A stretch of DNA of 56,019 bases from Clostridiales bacterium (GCA_021203365.1 JAJQBI010000063.1:1-56019), one strand, 5' to 3'. Positions 25,038 through 33,785 are shown, numbered from the stretch's first letter. Notes: a model not told the origin generated them from the letters alone. Program-made: numbers and translations.

Positions 25038-25814
25038 TTATAAGCTTGTATAACCGCCGTCCACCGGCAGAATGCAGCCGTTGACATATGTGCTGGCCGG
25101 GGAAGCCAGAAAGATCGCCGCGGTGTCCAGCTCACCCTCTTTGCCATAACGCGCCAGAGGAATCATGGTGTGCGCGTAATTCTGGAAGAATTCACTCTCC
25201 AGGGTTTCCCTGGTCAGCGGGGTCTCAAAATATCCGGGGCAGATCGCGTTCACGTTGATACCCTTCTCTCCCCACTCACAGGCCAGCGCCCTTGTCAGAT
25301 TGACCACGCCGCCCTTCGCTGCGTGATAAGGAGAAGCCGGGGCGATTTTATTTCCCACCAGACCATACATGGAGGCAATATTGATAATACGGCCATAACC
25401 GGCGGGAATCATGGCCTTCTTTGCCACCTCGCGGGCCATCTTGAAGCTTCCGAACAGGTCAATGTTAACCTCATTGGAAAACTGCTCGTCCGTGATGTCC
25501 TCCGCGGGAGCTACCGCGCCTGTACCTGCGTTGTTGATCAGAATATCAATACGGCCAAATTTATCCATTACGCTTTCCACAGCCGCTTCCACAGCCTCGG
25601 TGCTGGTAATATCGCAGGAAATACCGATTGCCTCCACACCATAATCCGCGGTGAGCTGCGCCGCCACTTCCTCCACCATGTTCTTGCGGCGGGCCAGCGC
25701 CACGATCTTTGCGCCCTGGTTCGCCAAAGCCTTCGCCATCTGAACTCCCAGTCCACTGGAACAGCCGGTGACAACCGCTACCTGGCCTGTCAGGTCAAAA
25801 TAATTTTTTGCCAT
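25038..25814 (-). CDS. SDR family dehydrogenase
   Basis: A 258-residue classical short-chain dehydrogenase. The nucleotide-binding TGCSSGLG is at 16-23, NNAG at 94-97, the catalytic Ser148 and Tyr163-x3-Lys167 (YHAAK) are all present, and the chain ends with NGCILPVDGGYTSL. The N-terminal FDLTGQVAVVTG resembles sugar-acid dehydrogenases such as gluconate 5-dehydrogenase, but SDR substrates cannot be set from sequence alone; a steroid or polyol substrate is also possible. ATG 25814 has GAGGAGG upstream. The gene has its own promoter and a striking palindrome in its leader. Confidence 0.88.
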   Translation of the reverse strand: MAKNYFDLTGQVAVVTGCSSGLGVQMAKALANQGAKIVALARRKNMVEEVAAQLTADYGVEAIGISCDITSTEAVEAAVESVMDKFGRIDILINNAGTGAVAPAEDITDEQFSNEVNIDLFGSFKMAREVAKKAMIPAGYGRIINIASMYGLVGNKIAPASPYHAAKGGVVNLTRALACEWGEKGINVNAICPGYFETPLTRETLESEFFQNYAHTMIPLARYGKEGELDTAAIFLASPASTYVNGCILPVDGGYTSL

Positions 25815-25849
25815 GTGTTTTATCCTCCTCATCCTCTGTCAGATTTCAC

Positions 25850-25931
25850 AATGGATCGATCCATTTACAGGATCCGGCATGTGAATTCGTACTTTTTCTA
25901 CATTATACACCTACGTCCGTGAAAAATACAA
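25850..25931 (-). promoter_or_regulatory. SDR promoter and 16-bp perfect palindrome in its leader
   Basis: Minus strand: TTGTAT (25926-25931), 18 bases, TATAAT (25902-25907). About 30-45 bases past the expected start lies AATGGATCGATCCATT (25850-25865), a perfect 16-bp palindrome typical in form of a TetR-family operator. No TetR gene is in the window. Confidence 0.65.
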
Positions 25932-26018
25932 GGACGAAATCCCCTGACAGAATAATATTTCAGAACAAAACTTCAAAGAAGCGTCCAGAAAATCTGCGCA
26001 ATCCCAGACAGGAAAGGA

Positions 26019-28571
26019 TCAGCAGGTGGCTCCGCCCTTTACTGTCTTCTGCAGAATTGCGGTCTTGTCAATGTCACTATGGAGCAGTTTTTCATCCACA
26101 TAGGCAAAACCAAGCCGTTCCACGGTATCGGCAAAACGCTCCCCGGTAATTCCCTCGTCCCGGAACAGAAGGATCGCCTTCTCCACAACGTCCATCACTT
26201 CCTCCTCCGAGGTGAAAATTCTGGAAAGAGATGTGGCGTGGGCCACCTTCTTTCCCCAGCGGCCGCCGATATAAATACGATATCCGTCCTGATATTCCAG
26301 AGCGCCAAAAAGACATTTATCCCTGCAGCGCCCACAGTTATTGCAGAGCTCCGGATCAATGTGGATCTTTCCGTCCACCACCTTCGCCACATGGATGGGA
26401 CAGTTCATCTCCACCTGGCATTTTTTGCAGCCCCGGCATTTGCTGTGATCCACCATGGGGATTCTCTGCCCTACAATGCCAAGATCATTCAGATTTGGCT
26501 TCACACAGTTATTGGGACACCCGCCCACGGCAATCTTAAATTTATGGGGCAGAGTCACCTTATGATATCCTTTATAGAATTTCTCATGCAGCTTTTCTGA
26601 CAGGGCAAAGGTATCGATCAAACCATACTGGCAGGTGGTACCCTTGCAGGACACGACCGGCCGGACCAGGGAACCGGTTCCTCCGGTCTCCAGCCCATGC
26701 TCTCCCAGGAAATCAATCAGGGGCTGTATGTTTTCATATTTCACGCCCTGGATCTCCAGAGTCAGACGGGTCGTCATGGTCACCGCACCGGACCCGAACC
26801 TCTCCGAGGCCTCGGCGATGATCCGGTGCTCTTCCGCCGTGATCTTTCCGTTCCGTGTGATGACCCGGACATTAAACACATCCGGATAGCGCTTGTCCTG
26901 GAGACAGCCAAGCCCCTTCACACGCTTGATTTCAGCCGCCGGAAGTTTGCCGGCGAAATCCACTCGCACCACATTGACAAAGGCTCCTCCCTCCAGGGCA
27001 CGGGTATTGGTATAGCCCAGCGATTTCAGCCGGTTCTGAAGGAAATAGCCGCGTTTTCCCTTGGCGCAGACCAGAAGCAGCTTTTCCTCCTTCCCGATTC
27101 CTTCCAGGGGACCGTTTACACTGGCCAGATCCACCCATTTCGCTCCGGGGATGGTGGGTGCCGGATGCACGTCGATGACCTGGTACCCCTTTGCCTTCCC
27201 GGCAGCATACTGGGCCGGGGTGAAAGTTTCATAAGTCCCGCTCAGCTTGTTTTCAAGAATATAGCAGGCCTGCACAAAGGGATGGATGGCTGTGGAGAAG
27301 GGCGGCGCGTAGGCGTAATCCAGGGTGTCAAAATCCTCCAGCCGCGCCTTCATGGCGATTCCCGTAACCGCGATGTCCACCATTTTGTCCACGGCGCCCG
27401 CGCCCACAGTCTGAATTCCCAGGAGCGTATGGGTATTCCGGTCCGCGATCAGCTTGGTGACAAAAGAGGAAGCGCCCGGATAATAGTGAGCCTTATCATC
27501 GGTGACGCAGGTGGCGGAAACCACATCATATCCGGCCTCCTTTGCCTGTGCCTCCGTAAGTCCGGTGCGGCCGGCGTTAAGATCTGCGGCCAGCTTCACA
27601 ACCCCGGTTCCAAGACAGCCGCCGTAGGCTGTAACCTGACCGGTGAGGTTTTTCGCCAGAGCCCGGCCGGTAATGTTCGCGGTGGACCCCATGGCGGACC
27701 ACTGTCCCTTCCCGGTGAGGCGGTTATGTACCCGGGCACAGTCGCCAACCGCATAGATATCCTCCAGACTGGTTTTCTGATACGCGTCTACAACGATGGT
27801 TCCCCGATCCATCTCTATGCCGGAGCCGGCAAGAAAATCTGTGGACGGGCGAACACCCAGAGCCAGCACCACCAGATCCCCCTTCAGAGAGCCCACACTT
27901 GTGCGGATCCCCGTGGCCTTTTCCTCTCCTGTTATTTCCTCCAGCGCGGCGCCGGTAAAGATGCGCAGGCCTCTCTCCTGAAGCTGGCGGCGCAGGTATG
28001 CGGCCATCTCCTCGTCGAACAGGCCGGGCATTACCTGAGACGCCATATCCGCCACCGTAACCTTCAGACCTTTTGCCATAAGATTCTCCGCAATCTCCAG
28101 TCCGATAAAGCCGGCACCCACAACCACCGCGCTCTGACAGACATTCTGCTCCACATAAGCGCGAAGACGGATGGCGTCGTCCGGTGTGCGCATGGTAAAT
28201 ACCCCGGGAAGCTCTGTCCCGTTCACCTTCGGCACAAAAGGAACCGCGCCTGTGGCGATGACAAGCTTATCATAGGATACCGTCTCCCCGTTGGCAAAAC
28301 CCACGGTTCTGGCGGCCGCATCCACGCGGACCGCTTCCATCCCGGTCCGCACCTTTACCCCGGTCAGTCCCGTATATTTTTCGGGAGTATTGACAATCAG
28401 CTCCTCCCGGGTCTCAATACTGCCGCCCACATAGTAGGGCAGTCCGCAGCCGGCGTAGGAAATGTCCTGGCTTTTCGTATAGACGGTCACTTCCGCGCCG
28501 CGGTCCTGGCGCAGCAGCTTGGCCGCCGTTTTCGTGCCGGCGGCCACCCCGCCAATCACAACAATTTTCAT
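26019..28571 (-). CDS. Multidomain sulfur-redox fusion: CoA-disulfide reductase-like, rhodanese, sulfite reductase-like and ferredoxin modules
   Basis: An 850-residue cytoplasmic fusion. Residues 1-440 are a flavoprotein disulfide reductase: FAD motif IGGVAAG near the start, redox Cys42 in YAGCGLPYY as in CoA-disulfide reductase, NAD motif VVVGAGFIGLE (149-159), and VGDCA. Residues 455-540 are a short rhodanese domain with Cys502 (VCAKGKRGY). Residues about 560-700 match the nitrite/sulfite reductase fold with siroheme/4Fe-4S ligands C642, C647, C685 and C689 (CKGTTC, GGCPNNC). Residues 711-756 hold two 4Fe-4S motifs (C712/715/718/724 and C743/746/749/753). A last alpha/beta part of the reductase fold follows. 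Together they suggest electron flow from NAD(P)H through FAD and Fe-S to a sulfur or nitrogen oxyanion. A divergent LysR gene probably controls it. Confidence 0.88.
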   Translation of the reverse strand: MKIVVIGGVAAGTKTAAKLLRQDRGAEVTVYTKSQDISYAGCGLPYYVGGSIETREELIVNTPEKYTGLTGVKVRTGMEAVRVDAAARTVGFANGETVSYDKLVIATGAVPFVPKVNGTELPGVFTMRTPDDAIRLRAYVEQNVCQSAVVVGAGFIGLEIAENLMAKGLKVTVADMASQVMPGLFDEEMAAYLRRQLQERGLRIFTGAALEEITGEEKATGIRTSVGSLKGDLVVLALGVRPSTDFLAGSGIEMDRGTIVVDAYQKTSLEDIYAVGDCARVHNRLTGKGQWSAMGSTANITGRALAKNLTGQVTAYGGCLGTGVVKLAADLNAGRTGLTEAQAKEAGYDVVSATCVTDDKAHYYPGASSFVTKLIADRNTHTLLGIQTVGAGAVDKMVDIAVTGIAMKARLEDFDTLDYAYAPPFSTAIHPFVQACYILENKLSGTYETFTPAQYAAGKAKGYQVIDVHPAPTIPGAKWVDLASVNGPLEGIGKEEKLLLVCAKGKRGYFLQNRLKSLGYTNTRALEGGAFVNVVRVDFAGKLPAAEIKRVKGLGCLQDKRYPDVFNVRVITRNGKITAEEHRIIAEASERFGSGAVTMTTRLTLEIQGVKYENIQPLIDFLGEHGLETGGTGSLVRPVVSCKGTTCQYGLIDTFALSEKLHEKFYKGYHKVTLPHKFKIAVGGCPNNCVKPNLNDLGIVGQRIPMVDHSKCRGCKKCQVEMNCPIHVAKVVDGKIHIDPELCNNCGRCRDKCLFGALEYQDGYRIYIGGRWGKKVAHATSLSRIFTSEEEVMDVVEKAILLFRDEGITGERFADTVERLGFAYVDEKLLHSDIDKTAILQKTVKGGATC

Positions 28572-28662
28572 AGTGAAGGCTCCTTTTCTTCTTTTATTAA
28601 GGGATTTTTATCTCTTTCATTGATTATAGCACTCCATATATGATAAAATCAATTTAATGATG

Positions 28663-28678
28663 CTTATACTTTGATAAG
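28663..28678. promoter_or_regulatory. LysR-type binding site in the divergent intergenic region
   Basis: CTTATACTTTGATAAG has five-base arms CTTAT/ATAAG, the interrupted dyad bound by LysR-type regulators. It lies in the AT-rich gap between the sulfur-redox fusion and the LysR gene. Confidence 0.5.
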
Positions 28679-28730
28679 AAAACATTATATATAAGATACA
28701 GAGAATCTCTTACCCTGAAAGGAAAAGGCC

Positions 28731-29594
28731 ATGCTTGATTATCGAATCGAAACCTTTCTCACGCTGTGCGACTGCTGCAGCTACCGCCGGGCGGCGGAGC
28801 TTCTCCACATTACCCAGCCAGCTGTCACACAGCAGATTCATCACCTGGAACAGGAGTACGGCTGCACACTTTTTTCCTACGCGAACCGAAAACTGGAAAA
28901 AACCCAGGCCGCCGGGATCCTGGAGGTTCATGCCCGCGCCGTGCGCCTCCACGACCAGGCGGTCCGCGCCCAGCTTCAGAAAAAGCCGGAACGTTCCCTG
29001 CGTGTGGGCGCCACAAAAACCATCGGCGATTATTTTCTCACAGATTATATCCATCAATACCTGAACGGAAAGGAAAACACGCTGCGCTTTCTTGTGGACA
29101 ACACAGAGCATCTCCTTATGGAGCTGGAAAAAAACCGGCTGGATTTTGCTGTGGTGGAAGGCTTTTTTGACAAAGGGCGCTTTGACAGCATCCTTCTTCG
29201 CAGGGAGCCCTTCGTGGGAATCTGCCACAGAGAACACCCCTTTGCAGGGAAGTCGGTGTCTATCCGGGAACTTTTTTCCGAAACTCTGATTCACCGGGAG
29301 GAGGGCTCGGGCACCCGGGCAATTCTGGAGCAGGAGCTCCGGGAATACAATGAATCTCTGAGCCGTTTTTCAAAACGTATAGATATCTCCAGCTTTAAGC
29401 TGATCCTGGAGCTGGTGCGGGAGGGCTACGGGATTTCCTTTGTCTACAATGTTCTGGCGGACAGTGACCCGGAGCTGGCAAAATTCACCCTTAAGGAGGA
29501 CCAGATCGTGCGGGAATTCAACATTGTTTACCTGAAATATGCGGATATGAGTGAAAAGATATACTGGTTCTTCGGAGAGGATGTTAAAGCTTGA
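28731..29594 (+). CDS. LysR family transcriptional regulator
   Basis: A 287-residue LysR regulator: winged helix-turn-helix at 1-60 (SYRRAAELLHITQPAVTQQI), a linker helix, and a two-lobe ligand domain from about 88. The ligand domain form (FLTDYIHQYL, NTEHLLMELEKNRLDFAVVEG) resembles CysL-like and related regulators of sulfur or nitrite metabolism. It is divergent from the sulfur-redox fusion, 159 bases apart, the classic layout for a regulator and its target. ATG 28731 has AAGGA upstream. Confidence 0.93.
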   Translation: MLDYRIETFLTLCDCCSYRRAAELLHITQPAVTQQIHHLEQEYGCTLFSYANRKLEKTQAAGILEVHARAVRLHDQAVRAQLQKKPERSLRVGATKTIGDYFLTDYIHQYLNGKENTLRFLVDNTEHLLMELEKNRLDFAVVEGFFDKGRFDSILLRREPFVGICHREHPFAGKSVSIRELFSETLIHREEGSGTRAILEQELREYNESLSRFSKRIDISSFKLILELVREGYGISFVYNVLADSDPELAKFTLKEDQIVREFNIVYLKYADMSEKIYWFFGEDVKA

Positions 29595-29619
29595 CTTTCG
29601 GGCTTTAACGCACTATAAT
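29583..29619 (+). promoter_or_regulatory. Promoter of the ABC importer with an 8-bp perfect inverted repeat
   Basis: TTGACT (29591-29596), 17 bases, TATAAT (29614-29619). GTTAAAGC (29583-29590) and GCTTTAAC (29602-29609) form a perfect inverted repeat with 11 bases between, bracketing the -35 box. The -35 overlaps the LysR stop codon. Confidence 0.78.
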
Positions 29620-29666
29620 ACTCTGAGAATGAGGATTTCGAAAAATCAAACAGGGAGGAAAAACTT

Positions 29667-30638
29667 ATGAAAAAACGTATTTTCGCCGCCGTTCTGGCAG
29701 CCATGACCACCACCTGCGCCTTTGCCCTGCCGGTAAGCGCCGAGGAACAGACCTACACCATCGGAATCTGCCAGCTTGTGCAGCATGACGCGCTGGACGC
29801 CGCCACCCAGGGATTTGAGGACGCCGTTACGGAAGCCCTTGGAGACGCGGTAACCTTTGACGAGCAGAATGCCCAGGGTGATACCAACACCTGTTCCACC
29901 ATTATCAACAGCTTTGTATCCGCCGATGTGGACCTGATCCTGGCAAACGCCACCGCGGCTCTTCAGGCTGCCGCAGCCGGAACCAGCGAGATTCCCATCC
30001 TTGGAACCTCTGTGACCGAGTATGGCGTTGCCCTTGAGCTGGACGACTTTGACGGCACGGTGGGCGGAAACATTTCCGGAACCTCCGATCTGGCTCCGCT
30101 GGATCAGCAGGCCGCCATGCTGAACGAACTTTTCCCGGATGCTGAAACTGTAGGTCTTCTCTACTGCTCCGCCGAGGCAAACTCTCAGTATCAGGTAGAT
30201 ACGGTAAAGGCCGCTCTGGAAGAGCTTGGATATACCTGTGAATACTATGCGTTCTCAGACTCCAACGATATTTCCTCTGTCACTACCACCGCTTCCACCG
30301 AGTGTGACGTAATCTATGTTCCCACAGACAACACCGTAGCTTCCAACACCGAGATTATCAACAATATCTGCCTGCCGGCGGGGGTTCCCGTAATCGCAGG
30401 TGAGGAAGGTATCTGCTCCGGATGTGGCGTGGCCACTCTTTCCATCAGCTATTATGACCTTGGATACACCACCGGTGAGATGGCGGTCCGCATTCTTCAG
30501 GACGGAGAGGACATCTCCGAGATGGCCATTGAATACGCGCCCAACTTTACCAAGGAATACAACGCGGATATCTGCGAACAGCTTGGCATTGAGATTCCGG
30601 ATGACTATACAGCCATTGAAACAGAGGATGCTGAATAA
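29667..30638 (+). CDS. ABC transporter substrate-binding protein
   Basis: A 323-residue exported binding protein of the PF04392 (TrpX-like) family: YTIGICQLVQHDALDAATQGFED at the first strand and helix (quoted in part), then two alternating Rossmann lobes. The signal peptide ends in LPVSA-EE, a signal peptidase I site, and no clear lipobox is present, unusual for a Gram-positive binding protein. Relatives bind aromatic amino acids or other small ligands; the ligand here is unknown. GGGAGG precedes ATG 29667. It is the first gene of a three-gene importer operon. Confidence 0.9.
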   Translation: MKKRIFAAVLAAMTTTCAFALPVSAEEQTYTIGICQLVQHDALDAATQGFEDAVTEALGDAVTFDEQNAQGDTNTCSTIINSFVSADVDLILANATAALQAAAAGTSEIPILGTSVTEYGVALELDDFDGTVGGNISGTSDLAPLDQQAAMLNELFPDAETVGLLYCSAEANSQYQVDTVKAALEELGYTCEYYAFSDSNDISSVTTTASTECDVIYVPTDNTVASNTEIINNICLPAGVPVIAGEEGICSGCGVATLSISYYDLGYTTGEMAVRILQDGEDISEMAIEYAPNFTKEYNADICEQLGIEIPDDYTAIETEDAE

Positions 30639-30739
30639 TTCAGATCAGACCGGCAGACTGTAGCTGAATTTCCTGTGATGCTTCCAAAACGCATTTCCTG
30701 CACACAGGGAATCCCTCTGCAGACTGTCTCAGACTCAGA

Positions 30740-30778
30740 AACAGCGAGAAAGGGTTCTCCTCTCTCGCTGTTCGTTTT
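30740..30778 (+). terminator. Intra-operon terminator after the binding-protein gene
   Basis: AACAGCGAGA and TCTCGCTGTT form a perfect 10-bp stem followed by CGTTTT. It lies between the binding-protein and permease genes and would lower expression of the membrane parts relative to the binding protein. Confidence 0.78.
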
Positions 30779-30795
30779 AAACAGGAGGAAATCAA

Positions 30796-31722
30796 ATGCA
30801 AATCATAAGTCTGATCAATGCCCTCCCGGGAGCCGTGGCTCAGGGTCTCATCTGGGGAATCATGGCCATCGGTGTCTATATCACCTACCGGGTGCTTGAC
30901 ATCGCGGATCTTACCGTGGACGGCACCATGTGTACCGGAGGAGCCGTCTGCGTCATGATGATGCTCAGCGGACACAACGTATGGGTATCCATGCTGGCAG
31001 CCTTTGGCGCCGGCCTGCTGGCCGGGCTGGCCACCGGAGTTTTTCACACCTTTATGGGGATCCCCGCCATCCTTGCCGGAATCCTCACCCAGCTCTCCCT
31101 GTATTCCATAAATCTGAAAATCATGGGAAAGGCCAATCAGGCCATCAACGTGGACAAGTATGATCTTCTGGTCTCCCTCCGGTGGATCAAGAACGTACCT
31201 TTCACCCAGAATACCCTTCTTGTGGTGGCTGTGATCATTGCCATCCTTGTACTGATTCTTTACTGGTTTTTCGGAACGGAGCTGGGCTGCGCCCTGCGCG
31301 CCACCGGCTGCAACCCCAACATGGCCAGGGCCCAGGGAATTAACACGGACCGGAACAAGGTCCTCGGGCTCATGCTCTCCAATGGTCTGGTTGCTCTCTC
31401 CAGCGCCCTTCTGGCCCAGTATCAGGGATTCGCAGACGTAAATATGGGCCGGGGCGCCATTGTCATCGGCCTGGCCGCCGTGATCATCGGCGAAGCCATC
31501 TTCGGACGGATTTTCCGGAACTTCGCCCTTCGCCTTGTGAGCGTGGCTCTGGGCTCCATCCTGTATTACCTGGTTGTGCAGGTGGTCATCTGGATGGGAA
31601 TCGACACCGACCTTCTCAAAATGCTTTCCGCTCTCGTTGTGGCCATTTTCCTCGCCGTTCCGTACTGGAAGGGAAAGTACTTCACCAAACCGTCCAAGAA
31701 GGGAGGAAACCGGAATGCTTGA
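30796..31722 (+). CDS. ABC transporter permease
   Basis: A 308-residue membrane protein of the BPD_transp_2 (LivH/TrpY-like) family with about eight to nine helices. GVYITYRVLDIADLTVDGT near the N-terminus and the cytoplasmic ALRATGCNPNMARAQGIN loop that meets the ATPase are characteristic. AGGAGG precedes ATG 30796. It overlaps the ATPase gene by eight bases, implying translational coupling. Confidence 0.93.
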   Translation: MQIISLINALPGAVAQGLIWGIMAIGVYITYRVLDIADLTVDGTMCTGGAVCVMMMLSGHNVWVSMLAAFGAGLLAGLATGVFHTFMGIPAILAGILTQLSLYSINLKIMGKANQAINVDKYDLLVSLRWIKNVPFTQNTLLVVAVIIAILVLILYWFFGTELGCALRATGCNPNMARAQGINTDRNKVLGLMLSNGLVALSSALLAQYQGFADVNMGRGAIVIGLAAVIIGEAIFGRIFRNFALRLVSVALGSILYYLVVQVVIWMGIDTDLLKMLSALVVAIFLAVPYWKGKYFTKPSKKGGNRNA

Positions 31723-32509
31723 GCTGAAAAATCTGTACAAAACCTTTAACCCGGGAACCATCAACGAAAAGACGGCTCTCAATAATCTTTCCTTCCATCT
31801 GCTGGAGGGAGATTTTGTCACAGTCATCGGCGGAAACGGCGCCGGGAAATCTACCATGCTGAACGCCATCGCCGGCACCTGGCCGGTAGATGAAGGCCAG
31901 ATCCTCATTGGCGGAGAAGATGTAACCCGGCTCTCTGAACATAAACGGGCCGTTTACCTGGGCCGCGTCTTCCAGGATCCCATGACCGGCACCGCCGCCA
32001 CCATGGGCATCGCGGAAAACCTGGCCCTGGCCAGACGCCGCGGGGAAAAGCGCCTTCTGCGAAGCGGGCTTACAAAAGAGGAACGGGAGGAATACCGGGA
32101 GCTTCTGAAATCCCTGGATCTGGGACTGGAAAACCGCCTGACCTCCAAGGTCGGCCTGCTCTCCGGCGGACAGCGCCAGGCACTCACCCTCCTTATGGCC
32201 ACCCTGAAAAAGCCAAAGCTTCTTCTCCTGGACGAGCACACGGCCGCCCTTGACCCCAAAACCGCCGCCAAGGTGCTGGATCTCACCGACGAGATTGTTC
32301 ACCGGGATCATCTGACCACCATGATGATCACCCACAACATGAAAGACGCCATCGCCCACGGCAACCGTCTGATCATGATGAACGAAGGGCGGATCATTCT
32401 GGATATCCGCGGGGAAGAAAAGGAAAAGCTCACTGTAAAAGACCTTCTGGCTCAGTTTGAAAAAGTCAGCGGGGAGGAATTTTCCAACGACTCCGCACTG
32501 CTGAACTGA
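31715..32509 (+). CDS. ABC transporter ATP-binding protein
   Basis: A 264-residue ATPase. Walker A GGNGAGKS is at 39-46; LSGGQRQAL is the signature, LLLLDEHTAALDP the Walker B region (His stands where Pro is usual in DEP), and the H-loop lies in MMITHNM. GGGAGG precedes ATG 31715. It completes the importer with the binding protein and permease. Confidence 0.94.
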   Translation: MLELKNLYKTFNPGTINEKTALNNLSFHLLEGDFVTVIGGNGAGKSTMLNAIAGTWPVDEGQILIGGEDVTRLSEHKRAVYLGRVFQDPMTGTAATMGIAENLALARRRGEKRLLRSGLTKEEREEYRELLKSLDLGLENRLTSKVGLLSGGQRQALTLLMATLKKPKLLLLDEHTAALDPKTAAKVLDLTDEIVHRDHLTTMMITHNMKDAIAHGNRLIMMNEGRIILDIRGEEKEKLTVKDLLAQFEKVSGEEFSNDSALLN

Positions 32510-32512
32510 CCA

Positions 32513-33466
32513 TCACACTCCTGCGCCGAAGGAGGTTTCCTCTACCATGAAGATCTCATCTCTCTCCCTGCTGTAAGAATAGATCTGATACGTGAGGAAA
32601 TCCTCCTTCGGCGTCGCTTTTTCTATGGTATCCGCCAGAATCTGCTTTAAATCCTCCGGCCGGGTCTTGTCCACCCCGTGCACCATCACCTCATGGATGC
32701 TGGTGAAAACAAGATACAGATCCTGTCCGATCAGCTCGGACAGCCGCCGGGCCACGCCGGGCAGAAAAACAGCCACCGCTCCGTTGGTGCGAAGGACCGT
32801 ACTGAGGCAGTTTCCCTTCACGCCCCGATAAGGGCGGAATTCCGGCCTGTGTTCCATAAATTCTTCTCCCCGGTATTCCGGGTCATACACCAGTCTCTCC
32901 CAGAAATAAATTCTCGGCGGCGTCTGCTGATAAGTGTTGATCAGTGCCTTTTCAAAAACCTCCTCTTCCTCCATTCCCCACTCTTCCAGGTATCCCTTTG
33001 GCACCTTCATGCTGGCAATGCTGCCCTGTGCCTCCCCAATCCTGAAATAAAGCACAAGCGCTATATCCCCGACCTTTTGGTATACACATTCCTTAAGCTC
33101 CTCCCGGTACTGTTCTTCATTCAGCAGACGGATGAAAAGCTCTGTTCTGACCTTTTCATAGTCGGAAAGTGTCCTGGCCTTCTCAAAAAATCCGGTTTTT
33201 CTGGCATAGGCCACCTCCCCGCGGATCCGTTCCACGATTTCCCTCATGGGCAGTCCCTGGCTCCAGTCCGTATACAGGTGATTCAGCCGGATGGCACAGA
33301 CATTTTTTCTGTCCCCCTCATCCGGGAATTCCACAAAAAGCTTATCGCACTGCTTTGTGTATTTTCCTCCCTTCGGCCTGAAGTAAACCTGATTTTCGGA
33401 GATCTCCAGCTCCCGGACCAGAGCCTCCCGCAGTCTGTCAATAAATTCCTCATAGTCTTTTTCCAT
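32513..33466 (-). CDS. DUF5688 family protein
   Basis: A 317-residue soluble protein of the DUF5688 family, common and often duplicated in Lachnospiraceae. LNHLYTDWSQGLPMREIVE (52-90 region), FIRLLN and a later VHGVDKTRPEDL segment are recognisable. There is no signal peptide and no catalytic motif I can name. The function is unknown. It is convergent with the importer operon, only three bases apart. Confidence 0.8.
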   Translation of the reverse strand: MEKDYEEFIDRLREALVRELEISENQVYFRPKGGKYTKQCDKLFVEFPDEGDRKNVCAIRLNHLYTDWSQGLPMREIVERIRGEVAYARKTGFFEKARTLSDYEKVRTELFIRLLNEEQYREELKECVYQKVGDIALVLYFRIGEAQGSIASMKVPKGYLEEWGMEEEEVFEKALINTYQQTPPRIYFWERLVYDPEYRGEEFMEHRPEFRPYRGVKGNCLSTVLRTNGAVAVFLPGVARRLSELIGQDLYLVFTSIHEVMVHGVDKTRPEDLKQILADTIEKATPKEDFLTYQIYSYSRERDEIFMVEETSFGAGV

Positions 33467-33612
33467 ATTTCGTATGTCCTTTCTCGTGAAATTGTTGCGG
33501 GCAGAACGGCCCGATGTGAATAAAAAAGAAGTGCGCCTTCCCTGGAAAACAGAAAATCCAGATCAGAGGCAGAGAAAGAGGCCAGAGCCCCGTATGAATT
33601 GCTGTGGGCTTT

Positions 33613-33642
33613 AGTATAAACCAGCCCCTTCGAATTTGTAAA
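33613..33642 (-). promoter_or_regulatory. Promoter of the DUF5688 gene
   Basis: Minus strand: TTTACA (33637-33642), 18 bases, TATACT (33613-33618). It predicts a leader of about 140 bases, in which I see no strong secondary structure. Confidence 0.6.
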
Positions 33643-33710
33643 GGATTTTTCGTTGACATAAATCGTCAGCAATCGACCTTAAAGAGCAATTCCAACAGGA
33701 ATAAAAATAT

Positions 33711-33739
33711 TTGCCAAGCGGAAGGTTTTTTATTATAAT
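33711..33739 (+). promoter_or_regulatory. Promoter of the ABC-F gene
   Basis: TTGCCA (33711-33716), 17 bases, TATAAT (33734-33739), about 47 bases before the ABC-F start. Confidence 0.75.
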
Positions 33740-33785
33740 GATACCTGCGGCAAAACCTGAACACAAAGGAAACGAGGAAGACATC

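Noticed and set aside
33283..33672. A 129-codon minus-strand frame overlapping the start of the DUF5688 gene
   Set aside because: It overlaps a supported gene in another frame, spans the predicted promoter, and has no family features.
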